The notes under the pieces were generated by a model, which saw nothing but the letters and a program-made list of their open reading frames with translations, was not told where the DNA came from and searched no databases. Positions 52,807-62,194 of a DNA stretch of 64,000 nucleotides are shown piece by piece. Made by a program: the position numbers and the translations under genes. This stretch comes from Marinomonas transparens (GTDB taxonomy: Bacteria; Pseudomonadota; Gammaproteobacteria; Pseudomonadales; Marinomonadaceae): NCBI RefSeq assembly GCF_016463975.1, contig NZ_JAEMNX010000001.1, positions 434,001 to 498,000 on the forward strand, given 5' to 3'. Every line of letters starts with the position of its first letter. The first letter of the stretch is position 1.

Positions 52807-54426
52807 ATGACAACCAATCTGAACTGGTGGAAAGGTGGGATAATTTATCAAATATATCCGCGTAGTTTTATGGATGCTGATGGTGATGGCATAGGTGATT
52901 TAGCGGGTATTACGAGTAAGCTTGATTATGTTGCTTCACTAGGCGTCGATGCTATTTGGTTATCACCTATCTTTACTTCTCCAATGAAAGACTTTGGGTA
53001 CGATGTTTCAGATTATTGCGACATTGACCCTATGTTCGGTAGCTTGGCTGATTTTAAAACCTTGGTAAATCGCTCCCATGATTTAGGTCTTAAGGTGATG
53101 ATTGACCAAGTAATTAGCCATTCAGCTGACGTACACCCTTGGTTTGAAGAAAGTCGTCAGGACAAAACAAATCCGAAAGCTGACTGGTATGTGTGGGCCG
53201 ATCCTAAGCCTGATGGTTCTCCACCAAATAATTGGTTATCTATCTTTGGTGGAAGCGCTTGGAAATGGGACAGTCGTCGTTTGCAGTATTATTTGCACAA
53301 CTTCTTGGAGTCTCAGCCAGATATGAACTTCCATAATCCAGAGGTGCGTCAAGCGCATTTGGATAATATGCGTTTTTGGTTAGAGCTTGGTGTTGATGGT
53401 TTCCGTTTAGACACGGTGAACTTCTATTTCCACAGTGAAGGGTTAGAAGATAATCCGCCTGTGCCAGAAGGCGAGCCAAAAACCATGGGGGCTCCCCATG
53501 ATAACCCGTATACCTATCAGCGCCATGTGTATGATTTGAGTCGTCCAGAAAACTTAGGTTTCTTGCAAGACATGCGTGCCATGATGGATGAATACCCGGG
53601 CACTACAACTGTGGGTGAATTGGGTGACGATTTTCCATTACAGCGCATGGCGGAATATACTTCGGGGGGTAATAAGTTACACATGGCTTATACTTTCGAT
53701 TTTTTGAATACTCCTCATTCGCCGGAATACATACGCAAAACCTTGGCGGATATGAATGACATCGTTGGTGATGGCTGGCCTTGCTGGGCTTTGTCGAATC
53801 ATGACGTGGTACGCGCGAGTACCCGTTGGGGCGAAAGTGAAGATCCTAGCGCGTTTCCATTAATTGCCATGGCGCTGATTTTGTCTTTACGTGGTAGCGT
53901 TTGCTTGTATCAAGGGGAAGAACTTGGCTTACCTGAAGCGGAAGTGCCTTTTGAGCGCATTCAAGACCCTTATGGCATTCCTTTATGGCCCGTTTTTAAA
54001 GGCCGTGATGGCTGCCGTACTCCTATGGTGTGGCAAAACGCGGCACAGGGTGGGTTTTCGACAGTAGAGCCTTGGTTGCCGGTTGATGCGCGCCATTTAC
54101 CCTTGAGTGTTGCGGAGCAAGAAGCGAACCCAGAGGCCTTGTTACATAAGGTGCGTCAACTTATCCATTGGCGTCAATTACAGCCTGAATTAGTGAATGG
54201 CGAGTTATCTTTACTTGATGTTGGTAATCCACAATTGATCACGTTAGTGAGGGAGTATCAAGGCAAGCGCATGTTGGTTGTACTTAACATGACGGCACAA
54301 ACTCAAAGTGCGACATTGGAGTGTGATGTTGCTGAAGTGTTACAAGGCCATGGTTTTGAGTCCCATTTAGAAGGGCAAGCGTTAACTTTACCTGCATACC
54401 AAGCTTGTTATGCGAGATTGTCTTAA
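52807..54426 (+). CDS. aglA: GH13 alpha-glucosidase
   Basis: A 539-residue cytoplasmic glycoside hydrolase of family 13 (oligo-1,6-/alpha-1,4-glucosidase group). The four conserved regions are present: WWKGGIIYQIYPRSFMDADGDGIGDL at the start, nucleophile Asp202 in DGFRLDTVNF, acid/base Glu271 in VGELGD, and transition-state Asp333 in LSNHD. It splits imported maltose, sucrose-like or isomaltose-type sugars to glucose. There is no signal peptide, consistent with action after import. The ATG at 52807 follows TTGGAGAG at good spacing. Confidence 0.95.
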   Translation: MTTNLNWWKGGIIYQIYPRSFMDADGDGIGDLAGITSKLDYVASLGVDAIWLSPIFTSPMKDFGYDVSDYCDIDPMFGSLADFKTLVNRSHDLGLKVMIDQVISHSADVHPWFEESRQDKTNPKADWYVWADPKPDGSPPNNWLSIFGGSAWKWDSRRLQYYLHNFLESQPDMNFHNPEVRQAHLDNMRFWLELGVDGFRLDTVNFYFHSEGLEDNPPVPEGEPKTMGAPHDNPYTYQRHVYDLSRPENLGFLQDMRAMMDEYPGTTTVGELGDDFPLQRMAEYTSGGNKLHMAYTFDFLNTPHSPEYIRKTLADMNDIVGDGWPCWALSNHDVVRASTRWGESEDPSAFPLIAMALILSLRGSVCLYQGEELGLPEAEVPFERIQDPYGIPLWPVFKGRDGCRTPMVWQNAAQGGFSTVEPWLPVDARHLPLSVAEQEANPEALLHKVRQLIHWRQLQPELVNGELSLLDVGNPQLITLVREYQGKRMLVVLNMTAQTQSATLECDVAEVLQGHGFESHLEGQALTLPAYQACYARLS

Positions 54427-54528
54427 TTTATTGGGATTTTGTACTACCAAGCCGGTTTACGTTAAGCGTTAGTCGGCTTGTTTGTTTTTTCGTACTTGTT
54501 GGAACCTTTGAATGTTGTGAGTGTTTGT

Positions 54529-55590
54529 ATGAGAAAAAATATAAAAAAACTAACACTAAAAGATGTTGCTGAACGCTTAGACGTTTCTACTGCAACTATT
54601 TCTAATGCCTTTAATCGCCCAGATCAGTTGTCCGCTAGCTTGCGAGAAAATATTCTTAGCGAGTGTGAAAAAATGGGCTATTTTGGGCCGAATGCGGCTG
54701 CTCGTAGCTTGCGCACAGGCCGAACGGGCATCGTTGGAATCGTCTTGTCCGATGACCTTAGCTACAGTTTGACTGATCCGGTTGCTAACCAGTTTTTAAA
54801 AGGCATGGCGGAAGTATTTGAAGCGAATGAATACAATATGTTGCTGTTGTCTTCCGATGAAGTTGAGCAAGACGCACAAAGCCGTATGCAATCCTCCATG
54901 GTAGATGGCTTTATTGTTTATGGTCATAAACCTCAGCAATGTAATAATGCTCCTTGGCTGATGCCAAATAAAAATATCATCACTGTTGACAGCTTTATTC
55001 CGAGTACGACGTCGGTTAACGTGGATAACCATCATGGAGCCTATGTTATTGCTCGCCATGCTTTGGAACATAATCCAGAATCTGTGGCTATTTTAGGTTT
55101 GAGTCTATTGGATACAGATCGTGTATGTCGAATTCGAGACGATGAGTTATTTGATCGGGCCGCTTCTATATCTATTCAGCGTTTACATGGCTATTTTGAT
55201 GCTTTGAAAGAAAGTGGTTTGTCGGTTTCTTCTGAGCATATTTGGAATATTCCAGTAAATAGCCATAAGTTAGCTTATCAAGCTGCTCGCGAAGCATTAG
55301 GAATGGCAGAACGCCCACAATTACTTTTGTGTATGAGTGATGCTATCGCTATTGCCGCAGTACAAGCCGCGTTACAAATGGGGTTGCGTGTTCCAGAAGA
55401 TCTTCAGGTAGTAGGCTTTGATGGTATATCTGAAAGTGAAAACTTCCATCCTTCCATTACTACTATGCATCAACAGACAGTAGAAAAAGGTCGTGTCGCC
55501 GCTGAGGTTTTCCTTGGGCTTAAGGAAGCAAAAGATGTGGTGTTAGACACAGAATTAGTGATTCGAGAAAGCTGTCCTTCGCTTATTTAA
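54529..55590 (+). CDS. aglR: LacI-family regulator of the alpha-glucoside locus
   Basis: A 353-residue repressor. The N-terminal helix-turn-helix and hinge (LTLKDVAERLDVSTATISNAFNRPDQLSASLRENI) is followed by a periplasmic-binding-protein-like effector domain (GIVGIVLSDDLSYSLTDPVANQFLKGM ... LQVVGFDGISESENFHPSITTMHQ). The ATG at 54529 starts just before the helix-turn-helix; the longer frame is unlikely. It is transcribed behind the glucosidase gene and probably represses the agl operon until a sugar is present. Confidence 0.9.
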   Translation: MRKNIKKLTLKDVAERLDVSTATISNAFNRPDQLSASLRENILSECEKMGYFGPNAAARSLRTGRTGIVGIVLSDDLSYSLTDPVANQFLKGMAEVFEANEYNMLLLSSDEVEQDAQSRMQSSMVDGFIVYGHKPQQCNNAPWLMPNKNIITVDSFIPSTTSVNVDNHHGAYVIARHALEHNPESVAILGLSLLDTDRVCRIRDDELFDRAASISIQRLHGYFDALKESGLSVSSEHIWNIPVNSHKLAYQAAREALGMAERPQLLLCMSDAIAIAAVQAALQMGLRVPEDLQVVGFDGISESENFHPSITTMHQQTVEKGRVAAEVFLGLKEAKDVVLDTELVIRESCPSLI

Positions 55591-55606
55591 GAGTAAGGTA
55601 TTGTCA

Positions 55607-56320
55607 TTAAATCCAATAGTTGGAAATACTGGCTTTAGGATCTAGGTGATAAGCGATTTGTGCCTGTAGTAGTTCGGCTGACGACAGGGCATCGGTTAAA
55701 GCGTGATGAGCTTTGTAACGCGGCAAATGATAACGCTGGCGGCTGGCATCTAAACGCAATGATGGTGGTTTTCCGAAGCGTTTCCACCAAGGCTTATGGA
55801 GAACTTGGCGCTCAATTCCCATAGTATCGATAACGGGGAAGTAGAGTGGGTAACCATAAACCTCCATCGATGCTGCTAATAAAAACTGTCGTTCAATTGC
55901 GACGCAATGTACTACGACTACTTGCTTGGTCAGAGCTTTTAACACACCTTCTAGTATGCTGCTGAGCGGCGGTGCTTTGGCTAATTCTGAGTGAGTGATC
56001 TCATGGATGGTGACAGAATCTGCGTGTAACGAATGCTCAGGTTTTGCCATCCAATACTTGGCCCCATTGCAGCGAATGATTTGAGAATTAAAAGGGATTA
56101 ACCCTAGGCTAATGATTTCATCTTTCTTTGGATCTAACCCCGTTGTTTCTAAATCTAACGCCAGCAATGGCGTGTCTTGTAATGGTATTTTTTCAGAGAT
56201 CATCCCTGCTAGATAATAATCTTTCAATGGTCCTTTTGGTGCCTCTTCCGCCCATTTTTCAAACATCGTTTGCCAGTCTTGGGGGCGTTGGCTTTTGGTG
56301 CTCAAAAAGGAATTCTCCAT
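55607..56320 (-). CDS. DnaQ-like 3'-5' exonuclease
   Basis: A 237-residue DEDDh exonuclease. ExoI is LLALDLETTGLDP, ExoII lies in VVVVHCVAIERQFL (where the usual N is replaced by C before VAIE) and ExoIII is HHALTDALSSAELL. It resembles the epsilon-like exonucleases paired with cNMP/CBS/DUF294 proteins in many gammaproteobacteria. Its ATG follows the TAG of that gene with no gap, so the two are coupled. Role in vivo is unknown; nucleic-acid trimming is expected. Confidence 0.9.
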   Translation of the reverse strand: MENSFLSTKSQRPQDWQTMFEKWAEEAPKGPLKDYYLAGMISEKIPLQDTPLLALDLETTGLDPKKDEIISLGLIPFNSQIIRCNGAKYWMAKPEHSLHADSVTIHEITHSELAKAPPLSSILEGVLKALTKQVVVVHCVAIERQFLLAASMEVYGYPLYFPVIDTMGIERQVLHKPWWKRFGKPPSLRLDASRQRYHLPRYKAHHALTDALSSAELLQAQIAYHLDPKASISNYWI

Positions 56321-58177
56321 CTAGCTGCGCTTCCCTGCATAGCGGAATTTTATAAACTCCTGTTGTCGAGCGACGATATGAAAAGCGTCTCTTAGATGAC
56401 GTTTCTCAAAAGACGATAAACGTTCAGGATTGACGTGGTTATTGGGAGCCTCTCCTGCTTCAATTTGATCTTTTTGATGTCGAATCCGTACTATGCCAAT
56501 CATTTCTAATGCCAGTGCAAGGTCTTTAGCACGGCCATCGGGCAGTAAGCCTGCGGCCTCTATGTCTTCAAGGCGTTCTAATGTATTGAGTTTATCACTG
56601 CCACAGGCGAGGGCATGGACCCGTACAATGTCGATGATAGGAGCGATGCCTCTTTCCTTTAAATTGAAGGTTCGTGATTGCTTTCCTTCACCATCTAGTA
56701 CGAACTGTCGGAAAAAGCCTAATGGCGGTTTTCTTTGGTTGGCGTTGCGTGCCATAAAGGTCAAAAAGCCTGAGTGCTGTTGGGCGTCTTGACGTATGTG
56801 CTGATTTAGCTGCTCGGCCAGTGTTTTATCGCCGTATATACCACGTAGGTCAAAGAAGATAGAAAGGTGTAGCAAGGCTTCCGCTTTAGGTTTCTGTATC
56901 CACTCACTGAAGTTTTGTTTCCAGATCTTGAGAGGTTGTCGCCAGCGAGTGTTTGATGCCATGATGTCGCCAGTACAGAGCGTATAGCCGCATTGATCGA
57001 GATTTTGGCATACCCAGTCGCTTAAGTTTTTGAAATATTCTCCATGTCGCTCTTCATCGTACACATCGCTTAAAATCAGTGCATTGTCTTGATCGGTTTT
57101 GATGGTTTGCTCTTCTCGAGCTTGGGAACCTAGAGCAATAAAGCAATAGGGCACTGGAGCCGAGCCAAATTTTTCTTCACCCAGTTGCAGCAGACGCTTC
57201 ACAAAGGCGGTGCCTATATGTGACATGGCATTGCCTATCATTTGCGTATTCGCATCCGCGACCACAAGTTGGGTGAAGGTGTGGGTCATTTTTTCGCTGA
57301 TGGCTTGCAACCCTTCAAGACTGGTTTGCTTGAAGATGTCGCTGATTAAATAAACGCTACCATGACTTTCTTTTTGAACAATGTCTCCGGTACTGATGAC
57401 ACCGATAGGACGGTTGTTTTTGATAATCGGAATGTGGTGGATGTTTCTTGCCATCATTTTTAACACCGCCTCAGAAGCATAATCGCCACTGTCCATTACG
57501 AGCGGGTTATTGGTCATGATATTGGCTACTGGTGTGTCATAAGCGAGTCCTTTGGCTACTGCGCGCGTACGTAGGTCTCGGTCGGTGAGTATGCCTACTA
57601 GTTCATCGTTTTCTGTAATAAGCAGACTAGATACACGCTTCTCTGTCATGATTTGTGCCGCCATGCGAATGTTTGCTTCAGCATGGATGCTAATGGGAGG
57701 TCGTCTTAATAAGCTCACCACAGGGCAAGTCATGAGTGATACATCTGAGCTTTGTGAATCCATGGCGACACGTAGACGTACTTCGCGGGTGAGCTCAAAA
57801 AAGTCTGAAAAGTTATCATTTTCTTCGTATAACTGACGAAACCAACGGGCTGGAATGCGATATAACAGGCTGTCTTCTATGGTACGCATGGATTGAGCCG
57901 ATTTTCCGCCACGTAATAGGGAAGCGTAGCCAAATAATTCGCCTTCATTCATACGACGAACCAGTTTTTCTTCTTTGTTCAATACTTCAATCGCGCCACT
58001 ACGAATAAAAAATAAGGTGTTATTGAGGGTGTTTGGAGCAATAACCCATTCTCCAGCACGTAGGTACTGGACTTCCGTCTCTCCAACCATATTTTCTAAT
58101 TGAGGGTCATCTGCAATCTCGTTGAAGGGCGCATGTTGGCAAAGAGCTTCGAGAATTTCCGTTAATTCGATTTCCAT
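56321..58177 (-). CDS. cNMP-binding / CBS / DUF294 nucleotidyltransferase-like protein
   Basis: A 618-residue cytoplasmic signalling protein. It has a cyclic-nucleotide-binding domain (about 10-125, with EGELFGYASLLRGGKSAQSMRT), a CBS pair (about 155-270, with LLITENDELVGILTDRDLRTR and HHIPIIKNNRPIGVISTGDIV), a DUF294 nucleotidyltransferase-like domain (about 300-440, with FIALGSQAREEQTIKTDQDNALI) and DUF294_C. The GSQ...DQD residues match those of PII uridylyltransferase-type folds. It is thought to regulate by ligand binding. It precedes the exonuclease gene without a gap. Confidence 0.93.
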   Translation of the reverse strand: MEIELTEILEALCQHAPFNEIADDPQLENMVGETEVQYLRAGEWVIAPNTLNNTLFFIRSGAIEVLNKEEKLVRRMNEGELFGYASLLRGGKSAQSMRTIEDSLLYRIPARWFRQLYEENDNFSDFFELTREVRLRVAMDSQSSDVSLMTCPVVSLLRRPPISIHAEANIRMAAQIMTEKRVSSLLITENDELVGILTDRDLRTRAVAKGLAYDTPVANIMTNNPLVMDSGDYASEAVLKMMARNIHHIPIIKNNRPIGVISTGDIVQKESHGSVYLISDIFKQTSLEGLQAISEKMTHTFTQLVVADANTQMIGNAMSHIGTAFVKRLLQLGEEKFGSAPVPYCFIALGSQAREEQTIKTDQDNALILSDVYDEERHGEYFKNLSDWVCQNLDQCGYTLCTGDIMASNTRWRQPLKIWKQNFSEWIQKPKAEALLHLSIFFDLRGIYGDKTLAEQLNQHIRQDAQQHSGFLTFMARNANQRKPPLGFFRQFVLDGEGKQSRTFNLKERGIAPIIDIVRVHALACGSDKLNTLERLEDIEAAGLLPDGRAKDLALALEMIGIVRIRHQKDQIEAGEAPNNHVNPERLSSFEKRHLRDAFHIVARQQEFIKFRYAGKRS

Positions 58178-58190
58178 ATAAGAAGCCTAT

Positions 58191-58757
58191 TTATTGCAGC
58201 AGTGAGGGAACTATTGTCACCATACCCATAATAAGAAAAAGTAGACAGGCCAATTGACGAGTGCGGCTTGGATTGATGCGCTCCATGATCCAGTTACCAG
58301 CAAATACCACGGGAACATTTGCGAGCATCATACCGATAGTGGAACCCAGTAGCACGAGCCAAACCGAGCCATAGTGTGCACCGAGAAGAATGGTGGCGAC
58401 TTGGGTTTTGTCACCTATCTCTGCAATGAAAAAAAGCAGGAAGGTTGCAATAAAAGCGCCGTGCTTGAGCATTGTATTTTCTTCGCTGTGGTCTTGGTCG
58501 GGAATCAATAGCCATAAGCCTACGAGGATAAAGCTTAAACCTATAACCCAATGAATCCAATTGATAGGAATCCAGTTTGCCACCTCGACTCCAAACCATG
58601 CGGACATTAAATGGTTGAGTAAAGTCGCGACAAGGATGCCAAATACAATAGACAGTTTAGAAGAAAACCTCGTAGCGAGAAATAAAGCCAATAGCTGAGT
58701 TTTATCGCCCATTTCAGCGAGGGCAACGGTAGATACCGAAGTAAGAAAAGCTTCCAT
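58191..58757 (-). CDS. GDT1/UPF0016 family manganese exporter
   Basis: A 188-residue inner-membrane protein with six helices in two homologous halves. Each half carries the family motif: ALAEMGDKTQLLAL and FIAEIGDKTQVATI. Members such as Vibrio MneA export Mn2+; others move Ca2+ or H+. A yybP-ykoY manganese riboswitch directly upstream supports Mn2+ as the substrate. The stop is 13 bp before the cNMP/CBS/DUF294 gene, but that gene's function is not linked in any known way. Confidence 0.93.
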   Translation of the reverse strand: MEAFLTSVSTVALAEMGDKTQLLALFLATRFSSKLSIVFGILVATLLNHLMSAWFGVEVANWIPINWIHWVIGLSFILVGLWLLIPDQDHSEENTMLKHGAFIATFLLFFIAEIGDKTQVATILLGAHYGSVWLVLLGSTIGMMLANVPVVFAGNWIMERINPSRTRQLACLLFLIMGMVTIVPSLLQ

Positions 58758-58774
58758 TTGGATGGGTCCTAGGT

Positions 58775-58960
58775 GGGCGGTAAAACAAAAGACAACGAAC
58801 CTGAGCCCACCTGAGCCAAGTTATTGTCTTAAGTCTCATCAATCCCATCGATTTAATCGAATTCGGACTTCTTTGCCACGAGCTTGAGGCCCAATTATGT
58901 TGACAAAGAATCTCTGCAAAGTGCAAAGAAGATTACTCCCCTAAGAGTGGTAGGGATCAT
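58775..58960 (-). promoter_or_regulatory. yybP-ykoY manganese riboswitch
   Basis: On the minus strand the 5' element TTAGGGGAGTA (about 58934-58944) is followed by a stem rich in CTTTGC repeats. The conserved GTCAACATAATTGGGCC and CTCGTGGC blocks come next, then a long 3' helix. These match the 3-way-junction yybP-ykoY class that senses Mn2+ and turns on exporters. It ends about 20 bp before the ATG of the GDT1-family gene. Boundaries are approximate. Confidence 0.85.
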
Positions 58961-58979
58961 AAAAGGCTTTCATAAAAAA

Positions 58980-59011
58980 AACAACCCGCATGGCGAACCG
59001 TGCGAGCTGTT
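58980..59011 (-). terminator. Terminator of the BCCT carrier gene
   Basis: On the minus strand AACAGCTCGCA pairs with TGCGGGTTGTT and is followed by a T run, 34 bp beyond the BCCT stop codon. It insulates the riboswitch downstream. Confidence 0.85.
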
Positions 59012-59044
59012 TTTAATAAGTACTAATAGTGCTTTGCAATAGCT

Positions 59045-60631
59045 TTATTTACCAACCAAGTGTAAGTCGCTACGCAGACCCTTATACAAGCTGAGGCACA
59101 TAATGAGCATCAATAAGGTGAAAGGTAAACCTATCGTGATCGCTGCGGCCTGAATAGCACCTAGTGCGTCTGAACCACCACCAACTAGCAAGGCAATCGC
59201 AATAATACCTTCTAGCACAGCCCAGAAAATACGCTGAGTCATAGGCGCATCAGTTTTACCACCGGCAGTAATGCCATCGATGACCAAGGAGCCAGAGTCT
59301 GATGAGGTTACAAAGAAGACCAAGACTAAGACAATACCAATGAAAGAAATGACTGAGGTCAGGGGTAAGCTACCAAACATTTGGAACATGGCTAAAGACG
59401 CATCTGTCAGACCGCCAGCCAAAGCACCAACGCCGTTTTGAACTTGATCTAAGGCAGAACCACCAAAGATCGCCATCCAAATAACAGAGACTAATGTTGG
59501 TACTAATAACACGGCGATCAAAAATTCACGTACGGTACGGCCACGGGAAACGCGGGCGATAAACATACCAACGAATGGCGACCAAGAAATCCACCAGGCC
59601 CAGTAAAAGACAGTCCAACCATGGTAGAAGGTTTCGTCTTCACGACCAATCCAGTTACTTAGCGGAATGATATTTTCGATATAACCGAGTAACAAGGTTC
59701 CTACTGCACCAAAAATAGCGCCAGTGTTACCTATGATGACAATAAACAGCGCTAGAAGGCCCGCAATGATCATGTTTATATTACTAAGCAGTTTGACACC
59801 GCCTTCTAGACCACGAGCAACCGAAATGATGGCAACAGCAGTGACTGCACAGATCACGACAATTTGTGTGGTCAAGGTGTTGGGAATATCAAACAAGAAA
59901 TTTAAACCGCTGGTGGCTTGTTGAGCACCAAAGCCAAGCGAAGTGGCAAGACCAAAAATAGTCGCGATAACCGCTAAAATATCGATGAAGTGACCAATCA
60001 TCCCCCATACTTTTTCACCAAATAGTGGGTAAAAAGCAGAACGGATAGTGAGTGGCAAACCTTTGTTATAAGCAAAGAAGGCTAAGGACAAGGCAACAAC
60101 CGCATAAATAGCCCAAGGGTGCAGGCCCCAATGGAACATGGTTGCACCCATTGCGAGGCTTTCAGCTTCAGGCGTATTAGCCGCCACATTTAATGGTGTA
60201 CCGTACCAGCCAGTGTAATAAGCAACAGGTTCTGCCACACTCCAGAACATTAGACCTATACCCATACCCGCTGCAAACAGCATAGAAAACCAAGTAATGG
60301 TCGAATGTTCTGGTTTTGCTTGATTGCCACCAAGGCGAATTTTCCCCATCGGTAAGAAGATCAAGGCAAGACAGAATAAAACAAAGAGGTTGCCAGATAT
60401 CATAAAGAACCAATCAAAGTTATTGATTGACCAGCCTCTTGCCCCCATTAGCATTTCTTTCGCATCGGCAGGAAACCAAATACTACCAATGATGAAGGCA
60501 AAAATAATGAGGGCGCTGGTACCAAAAACTGGATTGTGGACATCCAGACCAAGGAATTGGACATTATCTTGTCCTACCTTATATGACGTGTTGTACTCTT
60601 CCCGACTTGCGTCAGGGGATTTATTGCTCAT
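59045..60631 (-). CDS. BCCT-family betaine/choline/carnitine transporter
   Basis: A 528-residue inner-membrane carrier with 12 predicted helices. Diagnostic segments are GMGIGLMFWSVAEPVAYY, FHWGLHPWAIYAVVALSLAFFAYNK and the aromatic box FYHGWTVFYWAWWISWSPFVGMFIARVSRGRTVREF. It probably imports quaternary amines such as glycine betaine, or DMSP, driven by Na+. Neither N- nor C-terminal tail is long, unlike osmosensing BetP. No catabolic genes are adjacent. Confidence 0.95.
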   Translation of the reverse strand: MSNKSPDASREEYNTSYKVGQDNVQFLGLDVHNPVFGTSALIIFAFIIGSIWFPADAKEMLMGARGWSINNFDWFFMISGNLFVLFCLALIFLPMGKIRLGGNQAKPEHSTITWFSMLFAAGMGIGLMFWSVAEPVAYYTGWYGTPLNVAANTPEAESLAMGATMFHWGLHPWAIYAVVALSLAFFAYNKGLPLTIRSAFYPLFGEKVWGMIGHFIDILAVIATIFGLATSLGFGAQQATSGLNFLFDIPNTLTTQIVVICAVTAVAIISVARGLEGGVKLLSNINMIIAGLLALFIVIIGNTGAIFGAVGTLLLGYIENIIPLSNWIGREDETFYHGWTVFYWAWWISWSPFVGMFIARVSRGRTVREFLIAVLLVPTLVSVIWMAIFGGSALDQVQNGVGALAGGLTDASLAMFQMFGSLPLTSVISFIGIVLVLVFFVTSSDSGSLVIDGITAGGKTDAPMTQRIFWAVLEGIIAIALLVGGGSDALGAIQAAAITIGLPFTLLMLIMCLSLYKGLRSDLHLVGK

Positions 60632-61024
60632 AAACTTCTCCCGAATGAGTGAACTTCACCTAAGTTTTTCTTGATGGAAAATCCGTGTGTGCGTTTTTTT
60701 ATACAGTTTTGTTATTTAACCCTAAAAGAATTTCCTTTGAATGTTTGTTCTTTATACGACCTATTGTGTTCTGTTTCGGTCGTTATTTTTGTTCCTACAG
60801 GCCATAACACCAGATGTAATCACTGGTTACTGCTTATGCGATTTACAAAACAAAAATAGGTTGGTGAAAAGCGAAGAAAGATATCGACAGACTAATGTGT
60901 TTAAGATCTTTACACAGCCATGCGGTTAAAAATAATGGCCATTAAGGATGACCGCTATTTTTAACCGTAACAAGGGTCACATGCATTTAGTTAGATGTCA
61001 AACCATTGTCAGCCAGCAAGTTTT
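60632..61024. other. Intergenic region between BCCT and hemW genes
   Basis: About 390 bp of AT-rich sequence. It holds the promoter of the BCCT gene (leftward) and a strong hairpin near its right end. The small rightward ORFs here (62 codons each) have no ribosome-binding site and no recognisable product. Confidence 0.4.
60924..60966 (-). terminator. Terminator downstream of hemW
   Basis: A long hairpin has arms GGTTAAAAATA and TATTTTTAACC plus several inner pairs. It lies 58 bp beyond the hemW stop codon and suits termination of the metX-metW-rdgB-hemW transcript. Confidence 0.7.
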
Positions 61025-62194
61025 TTAAGGAAGGAAAAGCTCAAGTAAATCGTTAAGGAAAAGCTTACCTTTTTTTGTCGTTTTTACTCGCTTATGTTGC
61101 CATTCGTGTGGATCTAATAAGCCTTGTTGTAGGCCGTTTTCACAGGCTTTTATTAGGTGGGTAGGCAGTTTTTGATGGGTGTAGGCCTCATAGTCTTGTA
61201 AATCAAAGGTTTCGAATAAACGCAGTCGATTCATCATGAATTCAAGGGGTAGGTCTTCTTGTTCAATGGCTTCTTTAATAATAAGTGCTTCAGGCAGATT
61301 GTTTAGGTAATGATTTGGGTGTCGAGTCTTTCGTGTACGAAATATTTGCCCATCTTTTAAGGTGATCTTGCCATGAGCTCCTGCGCCAATTCCTAGGTAA
61401 TCTCCGAAGCGCCAGTAGTTCAAATTATGTGCAGCCCGACGGTTTGCTTTTGAGTTGGCAGATACTTCGTATTGAGTATAGCCATGTTTTGCGAGTAGAT
61501 TTTGCCCTGCATCTTGAATACCCCACAAGGTATTGTCTTCGGGCAAGCTGGGTGGACGACGGAAAAATTCAGTATTGGGTTCTATGGTGAGTTGATACCA
61601 AGACAGGTGTTCAGGGTTAAGCTCAATCGCTAATGATAAGTCTTCTAATGCCATTTCTAAGCTTTGTTCTGGCAAACCGTGCATCAAATCTAGATTGATA
61701 TTGTCGAACCCTGCAAGGCGAGACTTATCCACAGCATGGATGGCTTCTTCACGGTTGTGGATTCTTCCTAGGGTTTTCAACAGGTTTGGCTGGAAACTTT
61801 GAATGCCAATGGACAGACGGTTAATACCAGCTTGGCGAAAATGAGCAAACTTATTTTGCTCAAAGGTGCCGGGGTTGGCTTCCATCGTGATTTCAGCATT
61901 ATCGACCCATGCTAGTTTTTCCCGTAAAGCGTCCATTAGCCGATAGTAGAAATCTTCGCTCATTAAGCTGGGCGTGCCACCGCCAATAAAGGCGGTTTGA
62001 ATAGGACGACCTGCAACGTAGGGCAGGTCGGCTTCTAGGTCTGCAAGTAGCTGAGCTAAGTAAGCTTCTTCGGGCAGTTTGCCTTGGTGTTCGAAACGAT
62101 CCGCTTGGTGCGAGTTGAAGTCGCAGTAGGGGCACTTTTTAACGCACCAAGGTAGGTGAATATAGAGACTCAGTGGTGGGAGCAGGAGACTCAA
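61025..62194 (-). CDS. hemW: HemW, radical SAM heme chaperone
   Basis: A 389-residue protein. The radical-SAM cluster is Cys17-x3-Cys21-x2-Cys24 (WCVKKCPYCDF), followed by FIGGGTPSLM. The extra fourth cysteine typical of true coproporphyrinogen oxidase HemN is absent, which fits HemW, a heme-insertion chaperone for respiratory enzymes. It overlaps rdgB by 4 bp, as in many gammaproteobacteria. Confidence 0.95.
   Translation of the reverse strand: MSLLLPPLSLYIHLPWCVKKCPYCDFNSHQADRFEHQGKLPEEAYLAQLLADLEADLPYVAGRPIQTAFIGGGTPSLMSEDFYYRLMDALREKLAWVDNAEITMEANPGTFEQNKFAHFRQAGINRLSIGIQSFQPNLLKTLGRIHNREEAIHAVDKSRLAGFDNINLDLMHGLPEQSLEMALEDLSLAIELNPEHLSWYQLTIEPNTEFFRRPPSLPEDNTLWGIQDAGQNLLAKHGYTQYEVSANSKANRRAAHNLNYWRFGDYLGIGAGAHGKITLKDGQIFRTRKTRHPNHYLNNLPEALIIKEAIEQEDLPLEFMMNRLRLFETFDLQDYEAYTHQKLPTHLIKACENGLQQGLLDPHEWQHKRVKTTKKGKLFLNDLLELFLP

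Noticed and set aside
61025-62194. Oxygen-independent coproporphyrinogen oxidase HemN
   Set aside because: The CxxxCxxC block lacks the additional cysteine of HemN, and the rdgB-linked position marks HemW.
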